Shown here one piece after another: positions 19,838 to 30,113 of a DNA stretch of 64,000 bases. The notes beneath the pieces are model-generated. The model searched no databases and was not told the origin of the DNA. It was given only the letters and a program-made list of their open reading frames with translations. Location: NCBI RefSeq assembly GCF_001050375.1, contig NZ_KQ130486.1, positions 60,880-124,879 on the forward strand. The letters run 5' to 3'. Each line of letters starts with the position of its first letter. Within the stretch, counting starts at the first letter, position 1. Position numbers and translations under genes: made by a program. This DNA comes from Catenovulum maritimum. GTDB taxonomy: Bacteria > Pseudomonadota > Gammaproteobacteria > Enterobacterales > Alteromonadaceae.

Positions 19838-21307
19838 CTAAAATTTCAAACCCGATGTTATTTTTTCAGGCATTTTTAATTGTTTACTTTCCATAGAAGC
19901 AACTGGGTAAGCGCAATAATCAGCTGCATAGAAAGCACTTGGTCTAGCATTTCCACTAAGGCCAATACCACCAAATGGAGCCTGACCGCTAGCACCAGTT
20001 AAAGCTTGATTCCAATTAACAATGCCTGCTCTACTCTGCTGGTAAAATTGCAGATATTGGGTATCAAGGTCGGACAAAATACCAGCAGAAAGCCCATACT
20101 GCGTATGGTTAGCTATCTCAATGGCCGCTTCAAATTTGTCATAACGAATCACTTGAAGTAAAGGGCCAAAGTACTCTTTGTCTGGTAATTCAGATATATT
20201 ACTCACATCAATTAAACTTGGGCTGAGCAAAGCGGTTTTAGGTTCAATCAACTGCCCCTCAACTAATAGTTTCCCGCCTTGCTTAACAAGTGATTTTTGC
20301 GAATTTAGTATATTTTGAGCAGCATCAAGATCAACTAAAGCACCATAAAAAACGCATGGTTGCTGATCATAATGACCTACTTGAATATTTCGAATATCCT
20401 TAATTAATTGCGTTAAGAAAGCATCACCTTGAGGGGATTTTTCTACCAGTAATCTTCTAGCGCAAGTACACCTCTGCCCTGCTGATAAGAAAGCCGACTG
20501 TATCGTTAAATAGCTAGCAGCCTTCAGATCCTTAACTTTACCGATAATTAGTGGATTATTGCCTCCTAATTCTAAAGCAACCAGTTTATGCGGTTGATTT
20601 AAACAAGCTTGCTGCATTGCAATGCCAGTTTTGGAGCTACCGGTGAAAAACACAGCATCTAGTTTAGGTGACTCAATTAAAACTTGCGCCGTGTCTTTTC
20701 CTCCCTGCAATAAATTAATAACGCCTTTTGGCAAACCCGATTGCAGCCAAAGTTCTAGAATAAAATGGGAAGTTAAAGGCGCCTTTTCACTTGGCTTTAA
20801 CACAATAGTATTGCCTGCAAGTAAAGCTGGAATAATATGACCATTGGGTAAGTGAGCAGGAAAATTAAATGGCCCAAGTACTGCAACAACTCCTCTTGGT
20901 TTGTGTCGGGTGATCATTTTAATTTCTGTATCTGAGATTAAAATATCAGCGGTTCTAGCTTGGTAAGAAAGGTCTGATAACTTCACTTTATTAATAACAG
21001 CGGTAACTTCGGTATCAGCTTCCCATAGCGGCTTACCTGTCTCTTGTGAAATGATAAGTTTCAGCTGGTTCCGATTTTGCTCTACCTTCTCTGCAAACCC
21101 CAAACAATAATCGAGTCTTGTTTGATAACTCAATTGTGACCAAGCATAAAAAGCGCTTCGAGCTGTATCTAACGCTAAATTTATCAGGCTTGGTTCAGCA
21201 GCTTTAGCTTGCCAAAGCAAAGTGCCTTTTGTCGAGTCGAATTTACTCAGCTGCTCACCTTCACCAAACAACCAATTATGATTTATGCAAGCACTTGGAA
21301 ATCTCAT
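19838..21307 (-). CDS. astD: Succinylglutamate-semialdehyde dehydrogenase
   Basis: 489-residue NAD-dependent aldehyde dehydrogenase. Motifs are LGPFNFPAHLPNGHI, the general base in ALELGGNNPLI, and the catalytic Cys in SAGQRCTCARR. It performs the fourth step of the AST pathway, oxidising N-succinylglutamate semialdehyde. The overlap of pathway neighbours (astA 10 bases upstream) supports the specific assignment over other ALDHs. The ATG at 21307 has GAGG eight bases before it. Confidence 0.94.
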   Translation of the reverse strand: MRFPSACINHNWLFGEGEQLSKFDSTKGTLLWQAKAAEPSLINLALDTARSAFYAWSQLSYQTRLDYCLGFAEKVEQNRNQLKLIISQETGKPLWEADTEVTAVINKVKLSDLSYQARTADILISDTEIKMITRHKPRGVVAVLGPFNFPAHLPNGHIIPALLAGNTIVLKPSEKAPLTSHFILELWLQSGLPKGVINLLQGGKDTAQVLIESPKLDAVFFTGSSKTGIAMQQACLNQPHKLVALELGGNNPLIIGKVKDLKAASYLTIQSAFLSAGQRCTCARRLLVEKSPQGDAFLTQLIKDIRNIQVGHYDQQPCVFYGALVDLDAAQNILNSQKSLVKQGGKLLVEGQLIEPKTALLSPSLIDVSNISELPDKEYFGPLLQVIRYDKFEAAIEIANHTQYGLSAGILSDLDTQYLQFYQQSRAGIVNWNQALTGASGQAPFGGIGLSGNARPSAFYAADYCAYPVASMESKQLKMPEKITSGLKF

Positions 21308-21317
21308 ATGGCTAGCC

Positions 21318-22367
21318 TCACAATAATAAAATGCGGCAGCTATCCTTCTCTGTCAATTTTAAATAACTCGCAAGTTTACTTGGTAAGTAAACTTTACCTG
21401 CGGCTTTATCAGTAACCACGCTATGGAGTGTCGCTCTAAAGTTTTTCACTTGTGTATTTACGAGTAAACATAGCTCAGCCTGACTCAAATCATCTTGCTG
21501 ATCTGTAATTTCAACTGCCAGCTTAAGGCTGCTTCTAACACTTCGAATATGATTTAATTCAGCTTCAACCGTGGGACCTGCGTCAAAAATGTCTATATAG
21601 CCACGGTAACTAAAGCCTTCATGCTGTAATAACTTTAATGCGGGTAAAGTTTGTTCGTGTACTTTGCCCATTACGGCTTGGGCTTTTTTAGATAATAAAT
21701 TAACGTAAATGGGTAACTGCGGCATTAATTCGGCAATAAAAGCTTTGTTGCCTATACCACTTAGATAATCAGCAGTCGGAAAGTCTATTTGAAAAAAATT
21801 ATCCTGTAACCAACGCCAAAATGGAGAGTGACCATCTTCATCGCAAATCCCTCTCATTTCAGCAAATATTCTATCGCTAAACCGATTTCTATGTTCAGCC
21901 ATAAATAAAAAACGAAACTTAGACAATAATTTGCCATTTAGTCCTTGCCGATATTCTGGCATTAAAAACAGACTGCCAATTTCAGTCGCCCCTGTGTAGT
22001 CATTGCATAATGTCAGCAACTCAACAACCTTGTAAACATTTAAAGCATGAGAACTATGGACAATTTTTGATAATCGATAATGATAAAATGGATCAGATAA
22101 ACCGACAGCAGCATCAATAGCACTGGTACCGACTATCAATTTGGTATCCGTGTCTTCTGCAACAAACAGATAATGGGCCGGTGTGTGATTAAAGTGAAGG
22201 TTAGGCTGAGTGTTAATGTCCAGATTAAAAGCTTGAATACTTGATTTAATTCTGTTTTTTAGGAGCGCCTCATCAACCGGCAGTGAGGTGAAACCATGAC
22301 CAGATGCTTTAGCAATATCAACTAAAGCGTCGAAATCTGTTACTTGGATAGGCCTAATTAAAATCAC
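21318..22367 (-). CDS. astA: Arginine N-succinyltransferase
   Basis: 349-residue AstA/AruG-family acyltransferase with a GNAT-like fold. It transfers succinyl from succinyl-CoA to arginine, the first AST step. Conserved features are the N-terminal IRPIQVTDFDAL, EIGSLFLMPEYR and FSDRIFAEMRG segments. Translation begins at GTG (22367) behind a GGGG-rich ribosome site. No astB, astC or astE lies in the window, so the rest of the pathway must be elsewhere. AstA subunits of AruF/AruG type can be paired; only one gene is seen here. Confidence 0.94.
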   Translation of the reverse strand: MILIRPIQVTDFDALVDIAKASGHGFTSLPVDEALLKNRIKSSIQAFNLDINTQPNLHFNHTPAHYLFVAEDTDTKLIVGTSAIDAAVGLSDPFYHYRLSKIVHSSHALNVYKVVELLTLCNDYTGATEIGSLFLMPEYRQGLNGKLLSKFRFLFMAEHRNRFSDRIFAEMRGICDEDGHSPFWRWLQDNFFQIDFPTADYLSGIGNKAFIAELMPQLPIYVNLLSKKAQAVMGKVHEQTLPALKLLQHEGFSYRGYIDIFDAGPTVEAELNHIRSVRSSLKLAVEITDQQDDLSQAELCLLVNTQVKNFRATLHSVVTDKAAGKVYLPSKLASYLKLTEKDSCRILLL

Positions 22368-22430
22368 AGTAACCCCACAGTATCTGTTGACTGTAATTTA
22401 AGTATAGACCTTATATAATTTTTTGAATTG

Positions 22431-23489
22431 TTATTCTATCGTGTCTTGCTTTACAGCTAAATCGACCTCATCTTGATTGGATAACATAACAGCAAACCAT
22501 CTGGTATGTTCAGATGCTTCAGTCGCTATCTTCACAACCATAGTAAGTGGCACAGAAAGTAGCATACCAACAGTACCGAGTAGCCAACCCCAAAATACTA
22601 AAGATAAGAAGACCACAAGTGTAGATAGACCAAGTCCTTTCCCCATGTATTTAGGCTCAACAACATTACCCATAATAGTATTAATTAATATATAACCAAT
22701 GCCGACAATACCAGCAGCAAGCGGACTTACCTGAATAAAGGCTAATAACACAGCAGGCACAGCTGCAATAATTGACCCTATAGTAGGAATATAATTGAGT
22801 AGAAATGCTAAAACGCCCCACAGCACAAAATAATCAATACCAACAGCCCAACATAATAAACCTGCAATCAAACCAGTTAATAAGCTAATAACGGTTTTGA
22901 TCGCCAAATAATTATTAACTGATTGCAAAAAGTCATCAATTCGACTTAAGTGCATTTTAGGATCTTGCCATGCCAAATGCAGTTTTTTTGAAACTGTGCC
23001 TGACTCTACCAACATGAAAACTGTCGTTAATAATATTAAGAAAAAGTTAGCCATCGCATTGCCTAAACCACTCAACATATTGGTTGCTAATGACATAGCT
23101 GCACCGGGATCAAGATGCGTCATAACTTGCTCACGGTTTAAGTGGATATTAAATGTTGCAAGTTGATTAGTAACCCAGCCAATCTCCTGCTGTAACTTTT
23201 CCTTATACATAGGTAAGTCTTGACTAAAATTGTTCAGCGAATTCCCCACTAGACCCGCGAAAGAAAAACCTAGAGTTAAAATAATAATAACGACTAAGCT
23301 AATCGCTAACATTTTAGGCAACTTAATTTTTTCCAGCGAAGAAATAACAGGCTGGCAAATAATCGCGATAAAGATAGATAATAAAAATGGCACGACTAAT
23401 TGCTGAGAAACCTTAATCCCAGCGAGTACTATGACCAAAGCAGCGAAGGTCAAAATAAATCGAGTTGCTGGGTTATTATAATTAGGCAT
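22431..23489 (-). CDS. AI-2E/PerM family permease
   Basis: 352-residue polytopic membrane protein with about eight helices. It matches the family layout of paired N-terminal helices, a soluble segment (about 75-150) and C-terminal helices containing [17 protein letters not shown], a PerM/YdiK/TqsA-family signature. Members export signalling or unknown solutes; the substrate is not predictable. It lies 63 bases upstream of astA on the same strand but is functionally unrelated. Confidence 0.88.
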   Translation of the reverse strand: MPNYNNPATRFILTFAALVIVLAGIKVSQQLVVPFLLSIFIAIICQPVISSLEKIKLPKMLAISLVVIIILTLGFSFAGLVGNSLNNFSQDLPMYKEKLQQEIGWVTNQLATFNIHLNREQVMTHLDPGAAMSLATNMLSGLGNAMANFFLILLTTVFMLVESGTVSKKLHLAWQDPKMHLSRIDDFLQSVNNYLAIKTVISLLTGLIAGLLCWAVGIDYFVLWGVLAFLLNYIPTIGSIIAAVPAVLLAFIQVSPLAAGIVGIGYILINTIMGNVVEPKYMGKGLGLSTLVVFLSLVFWGWLLGTVGMLLSVPLTMVVKIATEASEHTRWFAVMLSNQDEVDLAVKQDTIE

Positions 23490-23578
23490 ATATGTATCTA
23501 TCCTTTGATATAAATTTAATTAACGGCAGTATATACTCAAACAAAAGTCGGCAAAACAAAAACGAGATAAAGTTAACA

Positions 23579-23944
23579 ATGCATAAAAATAATATCGCAA
23601 AAATCCAAGTCAAAAATTTAAGATTAAGAACTTATATTGGAATAAAAGAAGAAGAGATTCAAAATAAGCAAGATGTAGTTGTGAACCTGGTAATTCATTA
23701 TTGTGCAGATCAGGCCGCGGCAAGTGATAATATGGAAGACGCATTAAACTACCGCGATATAACTAAACGTATCATTCAACTCGTCGAAGACAATCGCTTT
23801 TACCTCTTAGAAAAATTAACCAATGATATTTTAGATATCGCTTGTGAACATGACTGGGTAACCTATGCTGAAGCAGAGGTAGATAAACCTCATGCGCTGA
23901 GATTTGCTGATTCAGTTTCTTTAACACTGAGCAGAACCAAATAA
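23579..23944 (+). CDS. folX: Dihydroneopterin triphosphate 2'-epimerase
   Basis: 121 residues. It is closely similar along its length to E. coli FolX (conserved IKNLRLRTFIGIKEEE-like start, [22 protein letters not shown] and [15 protein letters not shown]). FolX epimerises dihydroneopterin triphosphate and is a homologue of the aldolase FolB. The frame extends upstream to 23492, but the FolX-like start is the ATG at 23579. The next gene is yfcH, the same pairing as in E. coli. Confidence 0.92.
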   Translation: MHKNNIAKIQVKNLRLRTYIGIKEEEIQNKQDVVVNLVIHYCADQAAASDNMEDALNYRDITKRIIQLVEDNRFYLLEKLTNDILDIACEHDWVTYAEAEVDKPHALRFADSVSLTLSRTK

Positions 23945-23982
23945 GCATTTACTTCGTTCATTCCTAAAAATAGGAAGTTAAG

Positions 23983-24873
23983 ATGAAAATATTGATTACA
24001 GGTGGAACAGGTTTAATTGGTAAAGCTTTAATCGCCGAGTTAATTAACCAGCATGAAATCCATGTGCTCACTCGGTCTGTCAGAAAAGCCAAAAAACATA
24101 TGCCAGATCAGGTTCATCTTACAACCAAATTACCTAAAGATAGTAAATTTGATTTTGACATTATTATAAATTTAGCTGGTGAACCCATTGCAAACCGACG
24201 TTGGTCCGATTCGCAAAAAGAAAAGATTTGTCGAAGCAGATGGGATATAACGGAAAACCTAGTCACTCGCATCAAGCAAGCTAAAGTTAAACCAAGTGTA
24301 TTTATCTCAGGCTCTGCTATTGGGTATTATGGTAGACAGCCTAGTACAACTAAAGTGACAGAAAATAACGACATGGTACACCCAGAGTTTACCCATGAAG
24401 TATGCCGTATGTGGGAAAGCTTAGCGCTTCAGGCAGAAAACGACAGTCGGGTCTGCATCATTAGGACAGGTTTAGTGCTAGCTCAGCAAGGTGGAGCGAT
24501 CGCCAAAATGAGACCAGCATACAAGTTGGGTTTGGGCGGTCCGATTTCACATGGTCAGCAAGTCATGTCTTGGATTAGCTTAGCAGATCATATTAAAGCC
24601 TTACTGTTTTTGATCAATAATGAAAAATGCCAGGGTGTTTACAATTTAACAGCTCCTAACCCAATTTCGAACAACGAATTTAGTCAAACCTTGGCCAAAC
24701 AACTAAATAGACCTAATTTATTTAGAATGCCGAGCTTTGTACTAAAACTAATCTTTGGCGAAATGTCCGATCTACTATTAACAGGGCAAGCAGTCTATCC
24801 TGAAAAGTTATTGAATGAAGGCTTTGAGTTTAGCTATCCAGAGCTAGCTGATGCCTTAAGAACGCTAAAGTGA
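23983..24873 (+). CDS. yfcH: TIGR01777-family NAD(P)-binding epimerase
   Basis: 296-residue extended SDR. It opens with the nucleotide-binding MKILITGGTGLIGKAL and contains NLAGEPIANRRW and SGSAIGYYG, both typical of YfcH/TIGR01777 proteins. A C-terminal DUF1731-like segment follows. The substrate is unknown. AGGAAG precedes the ATG, and it lies 38 bases after folX, so the two are probably cotranscribed. Confidence 0.9.
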   Translation: MKILITGGTGLIGKALIAELINQHEIHVLTRSVRKAKKHMPDQVHLTTKLPKDSKFDFDIIINLAGEPIANRRWSDSQKEKICRSRWDITENLVTRIKQAKVKPSVFISGSAIGYYGRQPSTTKVTENNDMVHPEFTHEVCRMWESLALQAENDSRVCIIRTGLVLAQQGGAIAKMRPAYKLGLGGPISHGQQVMSWISLADHIKALLFLINNEKCQGVYNLTAPNPISNNEFSQTLAKQLNRPNLFRMPSFVLKLIFGEMSDLLLTGQAVYPEKLLNEGFEFSYPELADALRTLK

Positions 24874-24915
24874 AACAAATAAACTTAACGAACACTTTTT
24901 AAAGAGATTAAAAAC

Positions 24916-24948
24916 CAAAAAACCGATTGTTAAACAATCGGTTTTTAT
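24916..24948. terminator. Bidirectional terminator between yfcH and ppiD
   Basis: Stem AACCGATTG/CAATCGGTT (24921-24943) with a 5-base loop, A-rich before and T-rich after, so it can serve the plus-strand folX-yfcH unit and the convergent ppiD. Confidence 0.88.
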
Positions 24949-24970
24949 TAAGATTAAGTTAAATGATTAA

Positions 24971-26872
24971 CTAGGCGCCAGTTCTAACCTTATAAAGCGC
25001 AACATCAGCATCTTCTCTTAATGCTTTAATCACGGCTTGATAGTTATAGTCAGTTAATGCAGAGTTTAATCTTTGCTTAGTAGCCTCATCAACTTTTTCT
25101 ACATTTTCTGTTGTAATCGAATTTAATTTAATCGCGGCTAACTGATTTTGGTTAACTTCAAGCCAAGTAGCTGATGTTTTATCCTCAGTAGGCGCACTCA
25201 TTTCGAACGCTTTTCGTGCAATAGCACCTGGTACTTCAGAGCCAAAACGAGCTAATTCAGCTTCCGTTTCTATCGTTAACTTATGCTCATCTAATAAAGA
25301 TTGAATATCTTCACTAGCAGCCCATTTTTGACTTAAAGTTTGAATCCAAGTTTTAGCAACATCTTTGGCTAAGTCTTGAGAAACCACTTTTGCAATATCC
25401 GCTCTAACCTCTTCTAAAGGTTTGGTTCTAGCTGGGTTATGTTGTTTTACTCTAGCCACCACTAAATGCTCACCAGAAACTTCAACTAACTTAGAGTTAA
25501 ACCCTTCGTCTAAAACATCAGCAGATAATACTTCGTCTAACAGTTTTTGTTCTGAAAATGGGTATGGTGCACTCGCTACATCAAATAATGCTGTTGATTT
25601 AATTTCTAATTCAGCTTCTTCTGCGGCTTGAGTAAGTGAGTCCGGCATTTCAAAAGCTAACTCTTCAACTAATTGACGCTTCTCAGCAAATACATCTAAC
25701 GCGGCTTCATATTGCAGTTTAGAAGTAATTTCATCTTTAACGTCTTCAAGCGGTTTAATTTGTTCAGCTTCAATATCAGTTAATTTAATAATATGAAAGC
25801 CAAAACCACTTTGAACAACATCAGAAACATCACCAATATTAGCCAATGCATATGCTGCAGTTTCAAAAGCAGGATCCATCATGCCTTTGCCAAAGAAATC
25901 TAAATCACCACCATTTTGACCAGAGAAAGTATCACTTGAATGTGTTTTAGCTAATTCAGCAAAGTCTGCGCCCTGCTTAACTTGAGCTAATAAACCTTCA
26001 ATGGTTTCTTTTGCCTTCGCTTCATCTTCTCCAGTTTCAATTAAGATATGAGAAGCGCGGCGACGTTCTGGTTTTAAATAGCTCGCTTTATTCTCATTAT
26101 AGAAATTTTCAATTTCTGAATCTGAAATATCAACCGTTTTGGCTAAATCAGACATAACTAGTTCTAAATATTCAACTTCTAATTGTTGCTCTGTCTCGTA
26201 CTGCGCAATATTTAATTGATAGTGTGATTCAATTTGCTCATCTGTCACAGTTACGCTATCAGCAAATTGATTAACATCGATTTCAACATATTCAATTGCT
26301 CTTTTTTGCATTTGTAATTGTTGAAAGTTCTTCGCTTCGTTGTCTAAGACAAACTCTGAATCTGTTAACGCACTCACAAGTTGTCTGCGAGTCATGTCTT
26401 TACGCATGATAGATTTGAATTGTGTCGGAGTATAACCCGCGCGAATTAAGACCTGATTAAATCTATCATTGTTAAATTTACCTTCTACTTGAAATTCTGG
26501 CATTTCAAATATGGCTTTTTTAATTTGCTCTTCACTTACTCGAATAGATAAGTTACTTGCTAAATCAAGGATAAGTTGATCTGAGATTAATCTCTCTAAA
26601 ATCCCATTTTTAAAGTTAGCTAAGTAAGTCGGATCAGCAGTTAATCGACTGAACATATCGCCAAATTGAGATTCCATGCGTGACTTTTCGTTATTATACG
26701 CACGCTCTAATTCGCTTTGCTTAATTTCAGTGCCATTTACTTCTGCAACTTGAGTTTCGCCACCTGAGTTTATATATGACCCTACACCAGCAAGAGCAAA
26801 TGTCACAATAACTAAACCTAAAATACTTTTGGCAACAGGACCCTGACTACCCTCTCGGATTCTTTCTAACAT
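24971..26872 (-). CDS. ppiD: Periplasmic folding chaperone PpiD
   Basis: 633 residues. One N-terminal membrane anchor (about 15-34) precedes a periplasmic SurA-like N-domain, a parvulin domain near 265-360 (RRASHILIETGEDE, GGDLDFFGKGMM) and a helical C-terminal region. PpiD is an inner-membrane chaperone at the SecYEG exit; its parvulin domain is often inactive. It follows hupB in the standard lon-hupB-ppiD order, but a terminator separates the two. Confidence 0.95.
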   Translation of the reverse strand: MLERIREGSQGPVAKSILGLVIVTFALAGVGSYINSGGETQVAEVNGTEIKQSELERAYNNEKSRMESQFGDMFSRLTADPTYLANFKNGILERLISDQLILDLASNLSIRVSEEQIKKAIFEMPEFQVEGKFNNDRFNQVLIRAGYTPTQFKSIMRKDMTRRQLVSALTDSEFVLDNEAKNFQQLQMQKRAIEYVEIDVNQFADSVTVTDEQIESHYQLNIAQYETEQQLEVEYLELVMSDLAKTVDISDSEIENFYNENKASYLKPERRRASHILIETGEDEAKAKETIEGLLAQVKQGADFAELAKTHSSDTFSGQNGGDLDFFGKGMMDPAFETAAYALANIGDVSDVVQSGFGFHIIKLTDIEAEQIKPLEDVKDEITSKLQYEAALDVFAEKRQLVEELAFEMPDSLTQAAEEAELEIKSTALFDVASAPYPFSEQKLLDEVLSADVLDEGFNSKLVEVSGEHLVVARVKQHNPARTKPLEEVRADIAKVVSQDLAKDVAKTWIQTLSQKWAASEDIQSLLDEHKLTIETEAELARFGSEVPGAIARKAFEMSAPTEDKTSATWLEVNQNQLAAIKLNSITTENVEKVDEATKQRLNSALTDYNYQAVIKALREDADVALYKVRTGA

Positions 26873-26944
26873 GCTAAATCTCTACTTGATATGGAAACTG
26901 ACTTACAGCTCTTACAACAGATAATGACTATAAAAATTTAAAGC

Positions 26945-26980
26945 CTAAAATAAAGAAGGCTTCGATTTTCATCGAAGCCT
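26945..26980 (-). terminator. Terminator of hupB
   Basis: Perfect 10-bp stem AGGCTTCGAT/ATCGAAGCCT with loop GAAA on the minus strand, followed by TCTTTATTTT. It lies about 28 bases beyond the hupB stop. Confidence 0.88.
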
Positions 26981-27007
26981 ACTTAATACTAATACTTTTT
27001 CGAACGC

Positions 27008-27283
27008 TTATTTGTTTACAGCGTCTTTAAGTGCTTTACCAGGCTTGAATGCTGGAACTTTAGCAGCTGCAATCTCGATAGTCTCACCAGACTGTGGATT
27101 ACGACCTGTTCTTGCAGCACGCTCACGTACAGAGAAAGTACCGAAGCCAACTAAAGCAACTTGATCTTCTTCTTGTAATGCTTCAGATACCGCATCAATA
27201 AATGAATCTAATGCACGACCTGCTGAAGCTTTTGAGATATCAGCGCCTGCTGCGATTTTGTCGATAAGTTGAGACTTGTTCAA
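27008..27283 (-). CDS. hupB: DNA-binding protein HU-beta
   Basis: 91-residue nucleoid protein with the HU/IHF signature [19 protein letters not shown]. It binds DNA as a dimer, bending it without strong sequence preference. The [10 protein letters not shown] start of the family is encoded here by TTG (27283) with AAAGGGG upstream; an earlier in-frame TTG at 27301 would add six residues unlike the family. It lies between lon and ppiD, as in other gammaproteobacteria. Confidence 0.95.
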   Translation of the reverse strand: MNKSQLIDKIAAGADISKASAGRALDSFIDAVSEALQEEDQVALVGFGTFSVRERAARTGRNPQSGETIEIAAAKVPAFKPGKALKDAVNK

Positions 27284-27516
27284 GATTTCATCCCCTTTCA
27301 ATTGTTATTATACTGCCACTAAATCGTTAATAACGCCGACTGCGGCTGGATTGGTCTAAGATTTATATCAGGCTTATAAAAACTAATCAAGCAATATAAG
27401 CCAATTATTTCATTTTTGTAGCTTTGAGCTAGCCCTTTAAACATAAGGCTTAGCGGTTATACAAAAATCCCACACGAAAGATAAATAAGATATTGCCAAA
27501 TGACAAGTCTTTTTAT

Positions 27517-29865
27517 CTATTTTATTACTTCAAAGCCCTCTGGAGGCTGTTCTAAAGCAATATTTAGTACTTCATCAATCCATTTGACTGGATGTATGCT
27601 TAAATTTCCGATTACATTTTCTGGAATTTCTTTTAAGTCTCTTTCATTATCTTTTGGAATAACGACAGTTTTAATCCCACCTCTGTGCGCAGCAAGTAGT
27701 TTTTCTTTTAAACCACCTATAGGTAATACTTCACCACGTAAGGTAATTTCGCCTGTCATAGCCACATCACAGCGTACAGGGTTACCCGTTAAGCTAGAAA
27801 CTAAAGCGGTACACATAGCGATACCCGCACTCGGACCATCTTTAGGCGTAGCCCCTTCAGGTACATGAACATGAATATCACGTTTTTCATAAAAGTCTTC
27901 GGCGATTCTTAACTTTTCAGCGCGCGATCGAACAACTGTCATTGCGGCTTGAATCGATTCCTGCATAACATCACCAAGTGATCCTGTTGATGTCATTTTA
28001 CCTTTACCTGAAACGACAGAGGTTTCTATAGTAAGTAAGTCCCCACCAACCTCTGTCCAAGCTAAACCAGTCACTTGACCGACTTGATTATCACTATCTG
28101 CCTTACCATAATCACAACGTTGTACACCTAAGAATTCAGATAAATTATCAGCTGTGATAGTGACTTTCTTAGTCTCTTTTTCCATTAAAATATTCTTAAC
28201 CGCTCGACGACATAACTTAGAAAGCTCTCTTTCTAAATTGCGCACTCCAGCTTCTCGAGTATAGTAACGAATGACATTTAAAATTGCTGCTTCTTCAATT
28301 TCAATTTCATGGGATTTCAAGCCATTACGAGAAATTTGTTTTGGTAATAAATGTCTCGTCGCTATATTCAGTTTTTCATCTTCTGTGTAACCAGATAGTC
28401 GAATCACTTCCATACGATCCAATAAAGGACCTGGAATTCTCATACTGTTCGAAGTTGCCACAAACATAATGTCAGAAAGATCGTAGTCCACCTCAAGGTA
28501 ATGATCGACAAAACTACTATTTTGTTCCGGATCTAACACTTCAAGTAACGCTGAAGCAGGGTCACCTCTCATATCTGACGACATTTTATCTATTTCATCT
28601 AACAAGAAGAGTGGGTTTTTAACTCCAACCTTACTCATGTTTTGAATGATTTTACCTGGCATTGAGCCAATATAAGTTCTTCTATGGCCTCTAATTTCTG
28701 CTTCGTCACGGACACCACCGAGTGCCATACGAACATATTTACGACCGGTCGATTTAGCGATTGACTGACCTAATGAAGTTTTACCAACCCCTGGAGGTCC
28801 CACTAAACATAAAATTGGTCCTTTAACCTTGTTCATTCTTTGTTGAACGGCTAGATACTCAATAATACGTTCTTTAACCTTATCTAAGCCATAATGATCT
28901 GTATCTAAAATTTCTTGTGCTTTAGGTAAGTCTTTTTTAACTTTAGAACGCTTTTTCCATGGGACAGAAGTAATCGCTTCGATATAACCACGGACAACCG
29001 TAGCTTCAGCCGACATAGGCGACATCATTTTCAATTTTTGTAATTCAGACATAGCTTTTTCTTCAGCTTCTTTAGTCATGCCTGATTCAGTAATTTTTTT
29101 AGTTAGCACTTCAAATTCATCAGGTGCATCATCTAATTCACCTAACTCTTTTTGAATCGCTTTCATTTGCTCATTTAAGTAATATTCGCGCTGACTTTTT
29201 TCCATTTGCTTTTTAACACGGCTGCGAATTTTCTTTTCAACCTGTAATAAGTCGATTTCACTTTCCATCAGAGCCATTAAAAACTCTAAGCGTTCGGCAA
29301 CATCAACGATTTCCAATACAGTTTGTTTATCATTTAACTTAAGTGGCATATGTGCAGCCATGGTATCAGCTAACCTTGCAGGCTCTTCAATACCATTTAG
29401 AGAAGTTAAAACTTCTGGTGGGATCTTTTTATTCAGTTTTACATAGCCTTCAAACTGACTGATTGCAGAGCGAATTAATACTTCTTGCTCTCTTTCGTCG
29501 ATATCAGGTGATGGCACCATATCAACTTCAGCATAGAAATATTCATCCGTTTGAATATAACGATTAATTTTGCCGCGCTGATTACCTTCCACTAATACTT
29601 TTACAGTACCATCGGGTAATTTAAGCAATTGTAAAATAGTTGCGACTGCACCTATTTCATATATATCCGTGTGCTCAGGTTCATCAACTGAAGCATCTTT
29701 TTGCGCAACTAAAAATATTTGCTTGTCATTTTCCATTGCAGCTTCTAAACAACGGATCGATTTTTCACGACCAACAAACAATGGAATTACCATGTGTGGG
29801 TAAACCACAACATCACGCAGGGCTAAAACAGGAATATCGATACGGCCTGAATTTTCTATCGTCAT
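27517..29865 (-). CDS. lon: ATP-dependent protease Lon
   Basis: 782 residues. N-terminal LON substrate-binding domain and coiled-coil, AAA+ module with Walker [10 protein letters not shown] and Walker B FLLDEID, and C-terminal serine-lysine protease domain with catalytic Ser679 in PKDGPSAG and the Lys in [13 protein letters not shown]. It degrades misfolded and regulatory proteins as a cytoplasmic hexamer. A sigma-32-type promoter lies 44-71 bases upstream. It follows the clpP-clpX unit but is separated by a terminator. Confidence 0.97.
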   Translation of the reverse strand: MTIENSGRIDIPVLALRDVVVYPHMVIPLFVGREKSIRCLEAAMENDKQIFLVAQKDASVDEPEHTDIYEIGAVATILQLLKLPDGTVKVLVEGNQRGKINRYIQTDEYFYAEVDMVPSPDIDEREQEVLIRSAISQFEGYVKLNKKIPPEVLTSLNGIEEPARLADTMAAHMPLKLNDKQTVLEIVDVAERLEFLMALMESEIDLLQVEKKIRSRVKKQMEKSQREYYLNEQMKAIQKELGELDDAPDEFEVLTKKITESGMTKEAEEKAMSELQKLKMMSPMSAEATVVRGYIEAITSVPWKKRSKVKKDLPKAQEILDTDHYGLDKVKERIIEYLAVQQRMNKVKGPILCLVGPPGVGKTSLGQSIAKSTGRKYVRMALGGVRDEAEIRGHRRTYIGSMPGKIIQNMSKVGVKNPLFLLDEIDKMSSDMRGDPASALLEVLDPEQNSSFVDHYLEVDYDLSDIMFVATSNSMRIPGPLLDRMEVIRLSGYTEDEKLNIATRHLLPKQISRNGLKSHEIEIEEAAILNVIRYYTREAGVRNLERELSKLCRRAVKNILMEKETKKVTITADNLSEFLGVQRCDYGKADSDNQVGQVTGLAWTEVGGDLLTIETSVVSGKGKMTSTGSLGDVMQESIQAAMTVVRSRAEKLRIAEDFYEKRDIHVHVPEGATPKDGPSAGIAMCTALVSSLTGNPVRCDVAMTGEITLRGEVLPIGGLKEKLLAAHRGGIKTVVIPKDNERDLKEIPENVIGNLSIHPVKWIDEVLNIALEQPPEGFEVIK

Positions 29866-29908
29866 TATAATACGTCTCTTTGCAAGGCTGAATGTAATTA
29901 TTAAAAGA

Positions 29909-29936
29909 ATATGGGGATCGGAATAAGCATATCAAG
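29909..29936 (-). promoter_or_regulatory. Sigma-32 (heat-shock) promoter of lon
   Basis: On the minus strand, CTTGAT (29931-29936) and CCCCATAT (29909-29916) are separated by 14 bases. This matches the heat-shock consensus CTTGAA-N13-16-CCCCATNT almost perfectly. It lies 44 bases upstream of the lon start, as expected for a heat-shock gene. Confidence 0.85.
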
Positions 29937-30064
29937 CAATAACCATATTTTGTATCCGAAAAAACAGATATTGTTCAACTTTTTTCGCTAATGGATTATT
30001 TTTTCTACAAATTTAAGCAGTATTGAGTTTAAACGAAGTGGAATCAAGATAGTTCAGTTTGGAA

Positions 30065-30095
30065 CAAATAAAAAAGCGAGCCGTAGCTCGCTTTT
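30065..30095 (-). terminator. Terminator of clpP-clpX
   Basis: Stem AAAAGCGAGC/GCTCGCTTTT with loop CGTA, followed by a T-run on the minus strand, about 20 bases past the clpX stop. Confidence 0.9.
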
Positions 30096-30113
30096 AGAAT
30101 AAGAGAATAAATT

